DNA of 5,018 bases from Pseudomonadota bacterium. GTDB taxonomy: Bacteria > Pseudomonadota > Alphaproteobacteria > Rhizobiales > Devosiaceae. The position numbers and the translations under genes were made by a program. The notes under the pieces are model-generated. The model was not told where the DNA came from, ran no database searches, and saw nothing but the letters and a program-made list of their open reading frames with translations. Shown one piece after another: positions 1 to 5,018 of this stretch. The stretch covers positions 1 through 5,018 of the forward strand of contig JAEYTN010000294.1 of assembly GCA_023433985.1 (NCBI GenBank). Direction: 5' to 3'. Position 1 is the first letter of the stretch, and the number at the start of each line of letters is the position of its first letter.

Positions 1-354
1 CTGCTCGTGCCCCGGTGTGTCGGCGACGATGAACTTGCGCTTGTCGGTGGAGAAGAAGCGGTAGGCGACGTCGATGGTGATGCCCTGCTCGCGCTCGGCG
101 GCGAGGCCGTCGACGAGGAGCGAGAAATCGATGCCCTCGTCGCCAACGGTGCGGTTGCGGCTTTCCTTGCGCAGCGACGCGAGCTGGTCGTCGAGGATCA
201 GCTGGCTGTCGTAGAGGAGACGGCCGATGAGGGTGGACTTGCCGTCATCGACGGAGCCGCAGGTGAGGAAGCGCAGCAGCGACTTGCCGGTCTGCTCGGC
301 GAGCCAGGTCTCCAGCGCGGTTTCGGAAGCAGGGGCGGTGGCGATGGCGGACAT
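1..354 (-). CDS. cysN: Sulfate adenylyltransferase subunit 1 (GTPase), N-terminal part, truncated by window edge
   Basis: CysN is the regulatory GTPase subunit of ATP sulfurylase. With CysD it makes adenosine 5'-phosphosulfate from ATP and sulfate in the cytoplasm, GTP hydrolysis driving the reaction. The 118 visible residues run from the ATG at 354 to the window edge and contain the classical translation-factor GTPase elements: P-loop GSVDDGKST (33-41), switch I around [15 protein letters not shown] (87-101) and G3 DTPGHE (112-117). The NKxD motif, the later beta-barrel domains and any C-terminal APS kinase (CysC) fusion lie outside the window, so CysN and CysNC cannot be told apart. The start is well supported: a perfect AGGAGG (365-370) sits 10 nt upstream, inside the end of cysD, and the ATG shares its A with the cysD TGA stop (TGATG), implying translational coupling. 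Confidence 0.96.
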   Translation of the reverse strand, partial: MSAIATAPASETALETWLAEQTGKSLLRFLTCGSVDDGKSTLIGRLLYDSQLILDDQLASLRKESRNRTVGDEGIDFSLLVDGLAAEREQGITIDVAYRFFSTDKRKFIVADTPGHEQ

Positions 355-1271
355 CAGAAATAGCCCTCCTGCTTCTTCTTCTCCATCGAGCCGACACTGT
401 CGGTATCGATGAGGCGGCCTTCGCGCTCGGAGGTGCGGGAGGCCTGCATTTCCATGATGATCGACGGCAGGTCGGCCGCGTCGGAACGGATGCCGCCGGA
501 GAGTGGGTAGCAGCCGAGCGTGCGGAAGCGGATCATTTCTTCGCGCGCGACCTCGCCGGGGTTGAAGCGGAAGCGGTCGTCATCGACCATGATCAGCGTG
601 CCGGAGCGCTCGACCACCGGGCGGCGGCGGGCGAAGTAGAGCTCGGGGATGGGGATGTTCTCGGCGTAGATGTAGGTCCAGACGTCCAGCTCGGTCCAGT
701 TCGAGATGGGGAAGACGCGCATGCTCTCGCCGGGCGCGAGGCGGGTGTTGAAGATGCGCCAGAGTTCGGGCCGCTGGTTCTTCGGATCCCAGGCGTGCTG
801 GGCGTTGCGGTGCGAGAAGATGCGCTCCTTGGCGCGCGATTTCTCCTCGTCGCGACGGGCGCCGCCGATGGCGGCATCGTACTGGCCGGCGTTGAGAGCC
901 TGGCGCAGCGCCTGCGTCTTCATGATGTCGGTATGGACGGCCGAACCGTGGTCGAAGGGGTTGATGCCCTGGGCGATGCCGTCGGGATTGGTGTGGACGA
1001 TGAGGTCGAGGTCGTGCTCGCGCGCCATCCGGTCCCGAAACTCGATCATCTCGCGGAACTTCCACTTCGTATCGATGTGGAGGATCGGGAACGGGATGCG
1101 GCTGGGGAAGAAGGCCTTGCGCGCCAGGTGGAGCAGCACGGAGCTGTCCTTGCCGATCGAATACATCATCACCGGCCGCTCGAAACTGGCCGCGACTTCG
1201 CGGAAGATTTCGATGGACTCGCTTTCCAGGGCCTGGAGATGGCTGAGACTACGCCGGCTGGGCTCGGACAT
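354..1271 (-). CDS. cysD: Sulfate adenylyltransferase subunit 2 (ATP sulfurylase catalytic subunit)
   Basis: CysD catalyses adenylyl transfer from ATP to sulfate, giving adenosine 5'-phosphosulfate and pyrophosphate, the first step of assimilatory sulfate reduction; it works as a heterodimer with CysN. At 305 aa it has the usual family length (about 300) and belongs to the PAPS reductase-like PP-loop superfamily. Visible signatures are the PP-loop SIGKDSS (38-44), HIDTKWKF (65-72), the basic motif [15 protein letters not shown] (136-150), the [12 protein letters not shown] segment, and the typical C-terminal KKKQEGYF. The ATG at 1271 puts the LxxLExExIxIxRE opening about ten residues in, as in homologues; only a weak GGTAAG-like ribosome site precedes it. 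The gene is the first of the visible minus-strand operon, followed by cysN with a 1-nt overlap. It is divergent from cysK across 399 bp. No cysH or cysI lies directly upstream, unlike many cysH-cysD-cysN operons. Confidence 0.97.
   Translation of the reverse strand: MSEPSRRSLSHLQALESESIEIFREVAASFERPVMMYSIGKDSSVLLHLARKAFFPSRIPFPILHIDTKWKFREMIEFRDRMAREHDLDLIVHTNPDGIAQGINPFDHGSAVHTDIMKTQALRQALNAGQYDAAIGGARRDEEKSRAKERIFSHRNAQHAWDPKNQRPELWRIFNTRLAPGESMRVFPISNWTELDVWTYIYAENIPIPELYFARRRPVVERSGTLIMVDDDRFRFNPGEVAREEMIRFRTLGCYPLSGGIRSDAADLPSIIMEMQASRTSEREGRLIDTDSVGSMEKKKQEGYF
365..370 (-). promoter_or_regulatory. Strong Shine-Dalgarno of cysN inside the cysD 3' end
   Basis: The minus strand reads AGGAGG here, 10 nt before the cysN ATG at 354. 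The bases also encode the Gln-Glu-Gly near the CysD C-terminus (KKKQEGYF). The site fixes the cysN start and suggests cysN ribosomes can both re-initiate after cysD and load directly. Confidence 0.8.
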
Positions 1272-1279
1272 TTGCTTAC

Positions 1280-1292
1280 CGTTGCTGCAACG
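1280..1292. promoter_or_regulatory. 13-bp perfect palindrome just upstream of cysD (possible operator)
   Basis: CGTTGC-T-GCAACG is a perfect 6-bp inverted repeat around one central base, starting 9 bp upstream of the cysD ATG on the coding side. It could be a protein-binding site overlapping the cysD leader. As RNA it could not form a hairpin easily, because the loop is only one base. The symmetry is seen directly; the regulatory role is inferred, and a 13-bp palindrome can arise by chance. Confidence 0.3.
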
Positions 1293-1337
1293 AGGCTGTC
1301 ACATACGCCCTCGGTGGAGACGCCGGCAAGGCTCAGC

Positions 1338-1358
1338 AGTCTACCAAAAAAGTGAACT
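1338..1358. promoter_or_regulatory. Imperfect AT-rich inverted repeat upstream of cysD (candidate regulator site)
   Basis: AGTCTAC and GTGAACT are arms matching at 5 of 7 positions, separated by a 7-base C/A spacer (CAAAAAA). The 21-bp element stands out from its GC-rich surroundings and lies 67-87 bp upstream of the cysD start, a position suited to an activator or repressor of cysDN. Rrf2-family regulators of sulfur genes bind AT-rich dyads of similar size, but I cannot match this to a known consensus. Confidence 0.3.
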
Positions 1359-1607
1359 ATTACGCCGGTTTGCGCGTATCTGGTGCCACGCGGGTAGAGC
1401 TTTTTAGCCGCACTGCCGAACCAGAACGCCAGCGCCGGTTAGCGTCAGCAAAGGAAAATCTATTTCATGGCAGCGGGCGAGGCGGTTGCGGCGCCCCATC
1501 GAGCGGGCCGCGAACGCATGAGTTTGCGCCGCCAACGCGATCCACGACTGCCGCTTGCTCTTTCCGGCCTTGCAGCGAAATGCCGTGCCAATTCATCGCG
1601 TTGGTGC

Positions 1608-1636
1608 TTGGCAGCGCTTTGGCGCGACCGTAGTTT
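1608..1636 (+). promoter_or_regulatory. Weak sigma70-like promoter candidate for cysK
   Basis: TTGGCA (1608-1613) matches the -35 consensus at 5 of 6 positions and is followed after exactly 17 bp by TAGTTT (1631-1636), which matches the -10 at only 3 of 6. Transcription would begin near 1643 and leave a leader of about 28 nt before the cysK ATG at 1671. If real, it argues against an upstream cysK start at 1467. Confidence 0.3.
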
Positions 1637-1670
1637 CGTCCGGACGTTTCCAACATCCCTCCCCCGGACC

Positions 1671-2723
1671 ATGACCAATCATCCCGACATCATCTCCGCC
1701 ATCGGCAACACGCCGCTCATCCGGCTCAATCGCGCATCGGAAGCGACCGGGTGCGAGATCTGGGGCAAGGCGGAGTTCCTCAACCCGGGGCAATCGGTGA
1801 AGGACCGCGCGGCGCTCTACATCATCCGGGACGCGGAGCGGCGGGGGCTGCTGCGGCCGGGCGGTACCATCGTGGAGGGGACGGCGGGCAATACCGGCAT
1901 CGGGCTCGCGATGGTGGCGAATGCACTGGGCTACAAATCGGTGATCGTGATCCCCGAAACGCAGAGCCAGGAAAAGAAGGACGCACTGACGTTGCTTGGT
2001 GCCGAGCTGATCCAGGTGCCGGCCAAGCCCTACAAGAACCCCAACAACTATATTCGTATTTCCGGGCGGCTGGCCGAGAAGCTGAACAAGGAGCTGCCGG
2101 GCGGCGCCATCTGGGCCAACCAGTTCGACAACGTGGCGAACCGGCAGGCGCATATCGAGGGAACGGGGCCGGAGATCTGGGAGCAGACCGGCGGCAAGAT
2201 CGACGGGTTCATCTGCGCGGTGGGCTCGGGCGGGACGCTGGGCGGGGTGTCGATGGCGCTCAAGGCGAAGAGCCCGGACGTGCAAATCGGACTGGCGGAC
2301 CCCGAAGGCGCGGCGCTGTTCAGCTACTACACGTCGGGCGAGCTGAAGAGCGCCGGCAACTCGATCACCGAGGGGATCGGACAGGGGCGGATCACCGCCA
2401 ACCTCGAAGGGGTGCAGGTGGACCGCGCCTACCAGATCCCCGACAGCGAGGCCCTGCCCTATGTGTTCGACCTGCTGGAGCACGAGGGGCTGTGCCTCGG
2501 CGGGTCGTCGGGCATCAACGTGGCGGGCGCGGTGCGGATGGCACGCGACCTCGGACCGGGTAAGACGATCGTGACGGTGCTCTGCGACTACGGCAACCGC
2601 TACCAGAGCAAGCTGTTCAACCCCGAATTCCTCAAGGCGAAGGACCTGCCGGTACCGCACTGGCTGGAAGAGCCGGCAAGCATCGACTGGAAGTCGGTGG
2701 TGGAGCCGGAGCCGGTGGCATGA
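1671..2723 (+). CDS. cysK: Cysteine synthase (O-acetylserine sulfhydrylase), PLP-dependent
   Basis: The enzyme replaces the acetyl group of O-acetyl-L-serine with sulfide to form L-cysteine, the last step of sulfate assimilation, in the cytoplasm. The 350-aa product is a fold-type II PLP enzyme. It has the N-terminal IGNTPLIRL (11-19), the PLP Schiff-base lysine K44 in PGQSVKDRAA, the substrate loop TAGNTG (71-76; many CysK proteins have TSGNTG), the phosphate-binding loop GSGGT (185-189), and GGSSGIN (277-283), whose Ser279 should contact the pyridine nitrogen. It is longer than the 310-320 aa of enteric CysK, as in the alphaproteobacterial group with the C-terminal LCDYGNRYQSKLFNPEFL segment. 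The start at 1671 gives MTNHPD directly before the family's first motif, but it lacks a good Shine-Dalgarno. The frame stays open to an ATG at 1467 (68 extra, Arg-rich residues). The stop overlaps alaX by 4 nt. A broader cystathionine beta-synthase-like role is less likely. Confidence 0.94.
   Translation: MTNHPDIISAIGNTPLIRLNRASEATGCEIWGKAEFLNPGQSVKDRAALYIIRDAERRGLLRPGGTIVEGTAGNTGIGLAMVANALGYKSVIVIPETQSQEKKDALTLLGAELIQVPAKPYKNPNNYIRISGRLAEKLNKELPGGAIWANQFDNVANRQAHIEGTGPEIWEQTGGKIDGFICAVGSGGTLGGVSMALKAKSPDVQIGLADPEGAALFSYYTSGELKSAGNSITEGIGQGRITANLEGVQVDRAYQIPDSEALPYVFDLLEHEGLCLGGSSGINVAGAVRMARDLGPGKTIVTVLCDYGNRYQSKLFNPEFLKAKDLPVPHWLEEPASIDWKSVVEPEPVA
2708..2711 (+). promoter_or_regulatory. Shine-Dalgarno of alaX within the cysK 3' end
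   Basis: GGAG lies 8 nt before the alaX ATG at 2720, inside the Pro-Glu-Pro-Val-Ala tail of cysK. It supports the choice of the ATG that overlaps the cysK stop. Confidence 0.55.
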
Positions 2724-3433
2724 CGGAGTTCGTTTTCCGCGAGGATGCCTACGCGAAGACACTGCCGGTGTCCGTGACAGCGGTGACGCCGGATGGCGGC
2801 ATCGTGCTCGACCGGACGATCTTCTACGCGACCTCGGGCGGGCAGCCGGGCGATACGGGCTATCTCGAACGTGGAAGCGGCGCGCGTATCCCGATCATCG
2901 GCACGATCCACCCCGATGGGGACAAGAGCGTAGTCGTGCATCTGCCGGCCCAGGATGCACCCAAGCCCGAGGTGCATGAGACGCTGACGGCGGCGATCGA
3001 CTGGGAGCGGCGCTACAAGCTGATGCGCATGCATACGGCGCTACACCTGCTCTCGGTGGTGTTTCCGTTCGCGGTGACCGGCGGATCGGTGGGCGAGGAC
3101 AAGGGCCGGCTCGATTTCGACATGCCCGAAGTGCCCGAGAACCTCGCTGAGATCGAGGCGCAGCTCAACGCGCTGGTGGGCGGCGACCACGACGTGACGA
3201 CCGAGTGGATCACCGATGCGGAGCTCGAGGCCAATCCCGGCCTCGTCAAGACCATGAAGGTCAAGCCGCCGATGGGCCAGGGCAAGGTGCGGCTGGTGCG
3301 GATAGGCGACGTGGACCTGCAGCCGTGCGGCGGCACGCATGTGGCCAATACGCGCGAGATCGGGCCGCTGAAACTCGGCAAAATCGAGAAGAAGGGGGCG
3401 ATCAACCGGCGGGTATCGCTGCTGTTCGCCTGA
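2720..3433 (+). CDS. alaX: Alanyl-tRNA editing protein, AlaX family (trans-editing deacylase)
   Basis: A free-standing homologue of the alanyl-tRNA synthetase editing domain. AlaX proteins hydrolyse mischarged Ser-tRNA(Ala) in trans, protecting translation from serine-for-alanine errors. The 237-aa product has the N-terminal barrel motif FYATSGGQPGDTG (35-47), which matches the AlaRS GGQ.GD.G signature. It has all four predicted zinc/catalytic ligands: H105 and H109 in HTALH, and C203 and H207 in CGGTH. The C-terminal KIEKKGAINRRVSL is also typical. The length fits the medium AlaX-M/AlaX-II class, which lacks the synthetase aminoacylation domain; the active site looks intact. Its ATG overlaps the cysK stop as ATGA, so the two genes are almost certainly co-transcribed and translationally coupled. 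Serine links the pair: it is the precursor of the CysK substrate and the amino acid that AlaX removes. That link is an inference. Confidence 0.93.
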   Translation: MTEFVFREDAYAKTLPVSVTAVTPDGGIVLDRTIFYATSGGQPGDTGYLERGSGARIPIIGTIHPDGDKSVVVHLPAQDAPKPEVHETLTAAIDWERRYKLMRMHTALHLLSVVFPFAVTGGSVGEDKGRLDFDMPEVPENLAEIEAQLNALVGGDHDVTTEWITDAELEANPGLVKTMKVKPPMGQGKVRLVRIGDVDLQPCGGTHVANTREIGPLKLGKIEKKGAINRRVSLLFA

Positions 3434-3452
3434 GGCGGCGCAATCGGCCTGA

Positions 3453-3466
3453 CCGCGCGAGCGCGG
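3453..3466. terminator. GC-rich hairpin in the convergent gap (possible weak bidirectional terminator)
   Basis: CCGCGC-GA-GCGCGG is a perfect 6-bp inverted repeat (in RNA probably a 5-bp stem with a 4-nt loop) in the 45-bp gap between the ends of alaX and the binding-protein gene. The position suits a terminator serving both converging units. There is no U-tract on either strand, so intrinsic termination is doubtful; the gap may simply be GC-rich. Confidence 0.3.
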
Positions 3467-3478
3467 GGCCCAGGTGCC

Positions 3479-4522
3479 CTACTCGACCGGCGGGGCGTAG
3501 AGCAGGCCGCCGTTGATCCAGAGCGCATTCTGCCCGCGGACCACGGCGGGGCCGGTGGCGGCGCCGAAGTTGCGCTCGAAGATTTCGCCGTAGTTGCCGA
3601 CCGTGCCCACGACATTGGCGATAAAGCTCCTGTCGAGGCCGATCGAAGGGCCGAAGGAGCCCTCCATGCCGAGCAGGCGGCGGATGCGGTGGGTCTTGGC
3701 GGCGGCGAGGCTCTCGACGTTGCGCGAGGTGACGCCCGCTTCCTCGGCGTCGATGAGCGCGAAGAGAGTCCAGCGGACGATGTCGAACCACTGCTCGTCG
3801 CCGGCGCGGACCACGGGGCCGAAGGCGCCCTTGCCCAGGCGCTCGGGCAGGATGCGATGGGTGGCGGGCTCGGGCAGGCCGCGTCGCAGGGCGTTGAGCC
3901 AGCTGGCGGGGCCGGACACGGCATTGCAGAGCCCGGAGCGGTAGGCCACGGCGAGGTCCTCGCGATCCTCGTATTGCAGCTCGTCGTAGGCGGCCTGCGT
4001 GGTGAAGAAGAACTCGCGCAGGTTGGCCAGACCCTCGGGATCGTCGACGATGCAGATGTTGACGTTGTCGAGCTGGTACGCCGAGACCGCGCCCAGCGAC
4101 TGCGGGACCATGATCGCCTGGCCATCGTAGAAGGAATTGGCGACGTACATGGCGCCGTACCCGGTATCGCGGCGCATGGTCCAGGGCGCGTTGCGGGCAA
4201 TGAGGTCGATGCTGCCGGTCTGCAGCAGGGCGAAGCGGCTGTCGCCGCTCAGGGGCACGAACTCCATCTTCGAGGGATCGTTGAAGATGGCCACGGCGAC
4301 GGCGCGGCAGAAATCGACGTCGAAGCCGGTCCAGCGTCCGTCGGCGCCGGTCTGGGCGAAGCCGGGCAGCGGATCGACGGAGGCGCAGATGAGGTGGCCG
4401 CGATCGCGGATGGCCTGCAGCGTCGGGCCGGCAGGCTCGGGTGTCGGCTGGGCCAAGGCCGGCGTGGCGGCCAGCAAGGCGAGCAGCATCAGGAGCCGCA
4501 GGGCGACGAATACAACCGGCAA
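3479..4522 (-). CDS. aapJ: General L-amino acid ABC transporter, periplasmic substrate-binding protein (AapJ-like)
   Basis: A periplasmic solute-binding protein (SBP_bac_3 family) that would deliver amino acids to an Aap/Bra-type ABC importer. The 347-aa product starts with an apparent signal peptide: a hydrophobic core from about residue 3 to 20 and a signal peptidase I-type site ALA|Q after residue 24. The mature part has family signatures: LICASVD (44-50), GFDVDFCRAVA (66-76), the SIDLIARNAPWTMRRD region where AapJ proteins have SRNTTWTLSRD, GPVVRAGDEQWFDIVRWT (235-252) and NYGEIFERN (310-318), ending in YAPPVE. Length fits AapJ (about 340). The start is a TTG at 4522, chosen because GGGAG (4530-4534) lies 7 nt upstream; the next ATG (residue 12) would leave a signal sequence too short. 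The signal n-region is unusually poor in charge, with Arg9 only. The gene lies downstream of aapP with its own promoter. Exact substrate range cannot be read from sequence. Confidence 0.9.
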   Translation of the reverse strand: MPVVFVALRLLMLLALLAATPALAQPTPEPAGPTLQAIRDRGHLICASVDPLPGFAQTGADGRWTGFDVDFCRAVAVAIFNDPSKMEFVPLSGDSRFALLQTGSIDLIARNAPWTMRRDTGYGAMYVANSFYDGQAIMVPQSLGAVSAYQLDNVNICIVDDPEGLANLREFFFTTQAAYDELQYEDREDLAVAYRSGLCNAVSGPASWLNALRRGLPEPATHRILPERLGKGAFGPVVRAGDEQWFDIVRWTLFALIDAEEAGVTSRNVESLAAAKTHRIRRLLGMEGSFGPSIGLDRSFIANVVGTVGNYGEIFERNFGAATGPAVVRGQNALWINGGLLYAPPVE

Positions 4523-4529
4523 ATCAACA

Positions 4530-4534
4530 CTCCC
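4530..4534 (-). promoter_or_regulatory. Shine-Dalgarno deciding the TTG start of aapJ
   Basis: The minus strand reads GGGAG with a 7-nt spacer to the TTG at 4522. No ATG or GTG in the same frame is available between the upstream in-frame TAA (4550-4552) and this TTG. Confidence 0.65.
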
Positions 4535-4548
4535 GCTGGCCCCCGGGG

Positions 4549-4576
4549 ATTATGGTGAGGCATGGGGCGCGGTCAA
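4549..4576 (-). promoter_or_regulatory. Sigma70-like promoter for aapJ in the aapP-aapJ gap
   Basis: On the minus strand TTGACC (4576-4571; 5 of 6 against TTGACA) is followed after 16 bp by CATAAT (4554-4549; 5 of 6 against TATAAT). This is the best promoter match in the window. Transcription would begin near 4542, leaving a leader of about 20 nt that contains the GGGAG ribosome site. The 8-bp palindrome CCCCGGGG (4541-4548) sits at the predicted start site. It suggests that the binding protein can be expressed independently of the upstream transporter genes. Confidence 0.55.
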
Positions 4577-4615
4577 GGTTGGGTTTCGGTGGGGGCGGCT
4601 ACTACCCCGTCTCCC

Positions 4616-5018
4616 TCAGTGCAGGATCTGGCTGAGGAATAGCTTGGTGCGGTCGTGCTGGGGGTTGGAGAAGAACGCGTCGGGCTCGTTCTGCTCGATG
4701 ATCTGGCCCTGGTCCATGAAGATCACCCGGTTCGCGACCTGACGTGCGAAGCCCATTTCGTGGGTGACGCAGATCATGGTCATGCCTTCCTCGGCGAGGC
4801 TGATCATCACCTCGAGCACTTCCTTGACCATCTCGGGATCGAGGGCGGATGTGGGCTCATCGAACAACATGATCTGCGGGTTCATGCACAGCGAGCGGGC
4901 GATGGCGACACGCTGCTGCTGACCACCGGAAAGCTGCCCGGGATACTTGTTGGCCTGCTCGGGGATGCGGACGCGGGTCAGGTACCTCATGGCCGTGGCC
5001 TCGGCCTCGGCCTTGGGG
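4616..5018 (-). CDS. aapP: General L-amino acid ABC transporter ATP-binding protein (AapP-like), C-terminal part, truncated by window edge
   Basis: The cytoplasmic ATPase subunit of a polar/general amino-acid importer. The open frame runs through the right edge; 133 residues and the TGA stop are visible, roughly the second half of a usual 240-260 aa protein. Motifs in order are the ABC signature LSGGQQQR, Walker B IMLFDEP with the catalytic Glu, the D-loop SALD, and the H-loop [16 protein letters not shown], then the conserved C-terminus ending LFLSQILH. Walker A and the Q-loop lie beyond the window. The residues before the Met at 4990 (PKAEAEATA) continue the family's helical domain, so that Met is internal, not a start. 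From memory the sequence is very close to rhizobial AapP, with variants such as GlnQ/HisP-type ATPases the alternative. It is followed by aapJ after 93 bp. The permease genes would be expected upstream, outside the window. Confidence 0.94.
   Translation of the reverse strand, partial: PKAEAEATAMRYLTRVRIPEQANKYPGQLSGGQQQRVAIARSLCMNPQIMLFDEPTSALDPEMVKEVLEVMISLAEEGMTMICVTHEMGFARQVANRVIFMDQGQIIEQNEPDAFFSNPQHDRTKLFLSQILH

Larger units (their letters stand above)
1272..1670. other. Divergent intergenic control region between cysD and cysK
   Basis: These 399 bp separate the two divergent sulfur-assimilation transcription units. I find no convincing gene. The region contains patches with more A/T than the flanking genes (around 1338-1360, 1400-1407 and 1448-1466), as expected of a promoter region. 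It carries two short inverted repeats on the cysD side, a weak -35/-10 pair on the cysK side, and an AAAGGA run before an ATG at 1467 that is in frame with cysK. No riboswitch or tRNA fold is recognisable by eye. No confident -35/-10 pair for cysD could be picked out. Confidence 0.7.

Noticed and set aside
795..1355. Plus-strand open frames antisense to cysD (795-1355 and 706-1407)
   Set aside because: Both mirror the cysD coding sequence, and their translations show no domain.
1352..1633. Short plus-strand frame from a GTG in the cysD-cysK gap, with four Cys codons in its second half, considered as a cysteine-sensing leader peptide
   Set aside because: No Shine-Dalgarno before the GTG, the Cys codons are not clustered, it is too long for a typical attenuator leader, and no terminator/antiterminator pair follows it. 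Conservation in relatives would reopen the idea.
1593..2762. Long open frame antisense to cysK (about 390 codons)
   Set aside because: It is a shadow of a GC-rich gene: low-complexity His/Arg/Leu-rich translation, no recognisable motif, and it lies entirely across well-supported cysK and its leader.
3013..4200. Minus-strand open frame of about 395 codons spanning the alaX antisense and the aapJ alternative frame
   Set aside because: The translation is dominated by Ser, Pro, Ala and Arg, crosses two confident genes in other frames, and shows no domain.
3689..4558. Plus-strand open frame of about 289 codons antisense to aapJ
   Set aside because: Gly/Ala/Val/Asp-rich shadow translation; the opposite strand encodes a clear binding protein with signal peptide and family motifs.
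4590..4611. Possible terminator hairpin after aapP (GGGG and CCCC arms around a 9-nt loop on the minus strand)
   Set aside because: Only four paired bases and no T-tract follow; such pairs are common in DNA of this composition.
4616..4990. Complete small ATPase gene starting at the ATG at 4990
   Set aside because: The frame is open to the window edge, residues upstream of this Met match the family, and Walker A would be missing. It is a truncated aapP, not a short gene.

Overview
This is a high-GC chromosomal window of Alphaproteobacterial character. The proteins read most like Hyphomicrobiales (rhizobia/Devosia-like): a cysteine synthase of the roughly 345-350 aa alphaproteobacterial type, an AlaX editing protein directly behind it, and components of the general L-amino acid (Aap/Bra-type) ABC transporter. 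The taxon is inferred from remembered protein similarity, not from a search.

Layout. Minus strand, left edge: the beginning of cysN (ATP sulfurylase GTPase subunit, cut by the window edge) follows cysD (ATP sulfurylase catalytic subunit) with a 1-nt stop/start overlap. A 399-bp divergent intergenic region (1272-1670) separates cysD from the plus-strand pair cysK-alaX. It holds two short inverted repeats near cysD and a weak promoter-like pair near cysK. cysK and alaX overlap by 4 nt (ATGA). After a 45-bp convergent gap come two minus-strand transporter genes. The first read from the left is a periplasmic amino-acid-binding protein (aapJ-like). The second is the C-terminal part of its probable ATPase (aapP), cut by the right edge. 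In transcription order this is aapP then aapJ, and aapJ has a good sigma70-like promoter of its own in the 93-bp gap.

How the genes work together. CysDN activates sulfate to adenosine 5'-phosphosulfate at the entry of assimilatory sulfate reduction. CysK joins the resulting sulfide to O-acetylserine to make cysteine. AlaX clears mischarged Ser-tRNA(Ala) and is probably co-translated with CysK. AapJ/AapP import amino acids from the periplasm. The window is therefore a sulfur/cysteine assimilation block next to an amino-acid uptake block. I see no tRNA, rRNA, CRISPR, insertion sequence or prophage signal, and nothing that supports a wholly new system. The points worth a second look are the transporter gene order, the cysK start, and the shared cys control region.
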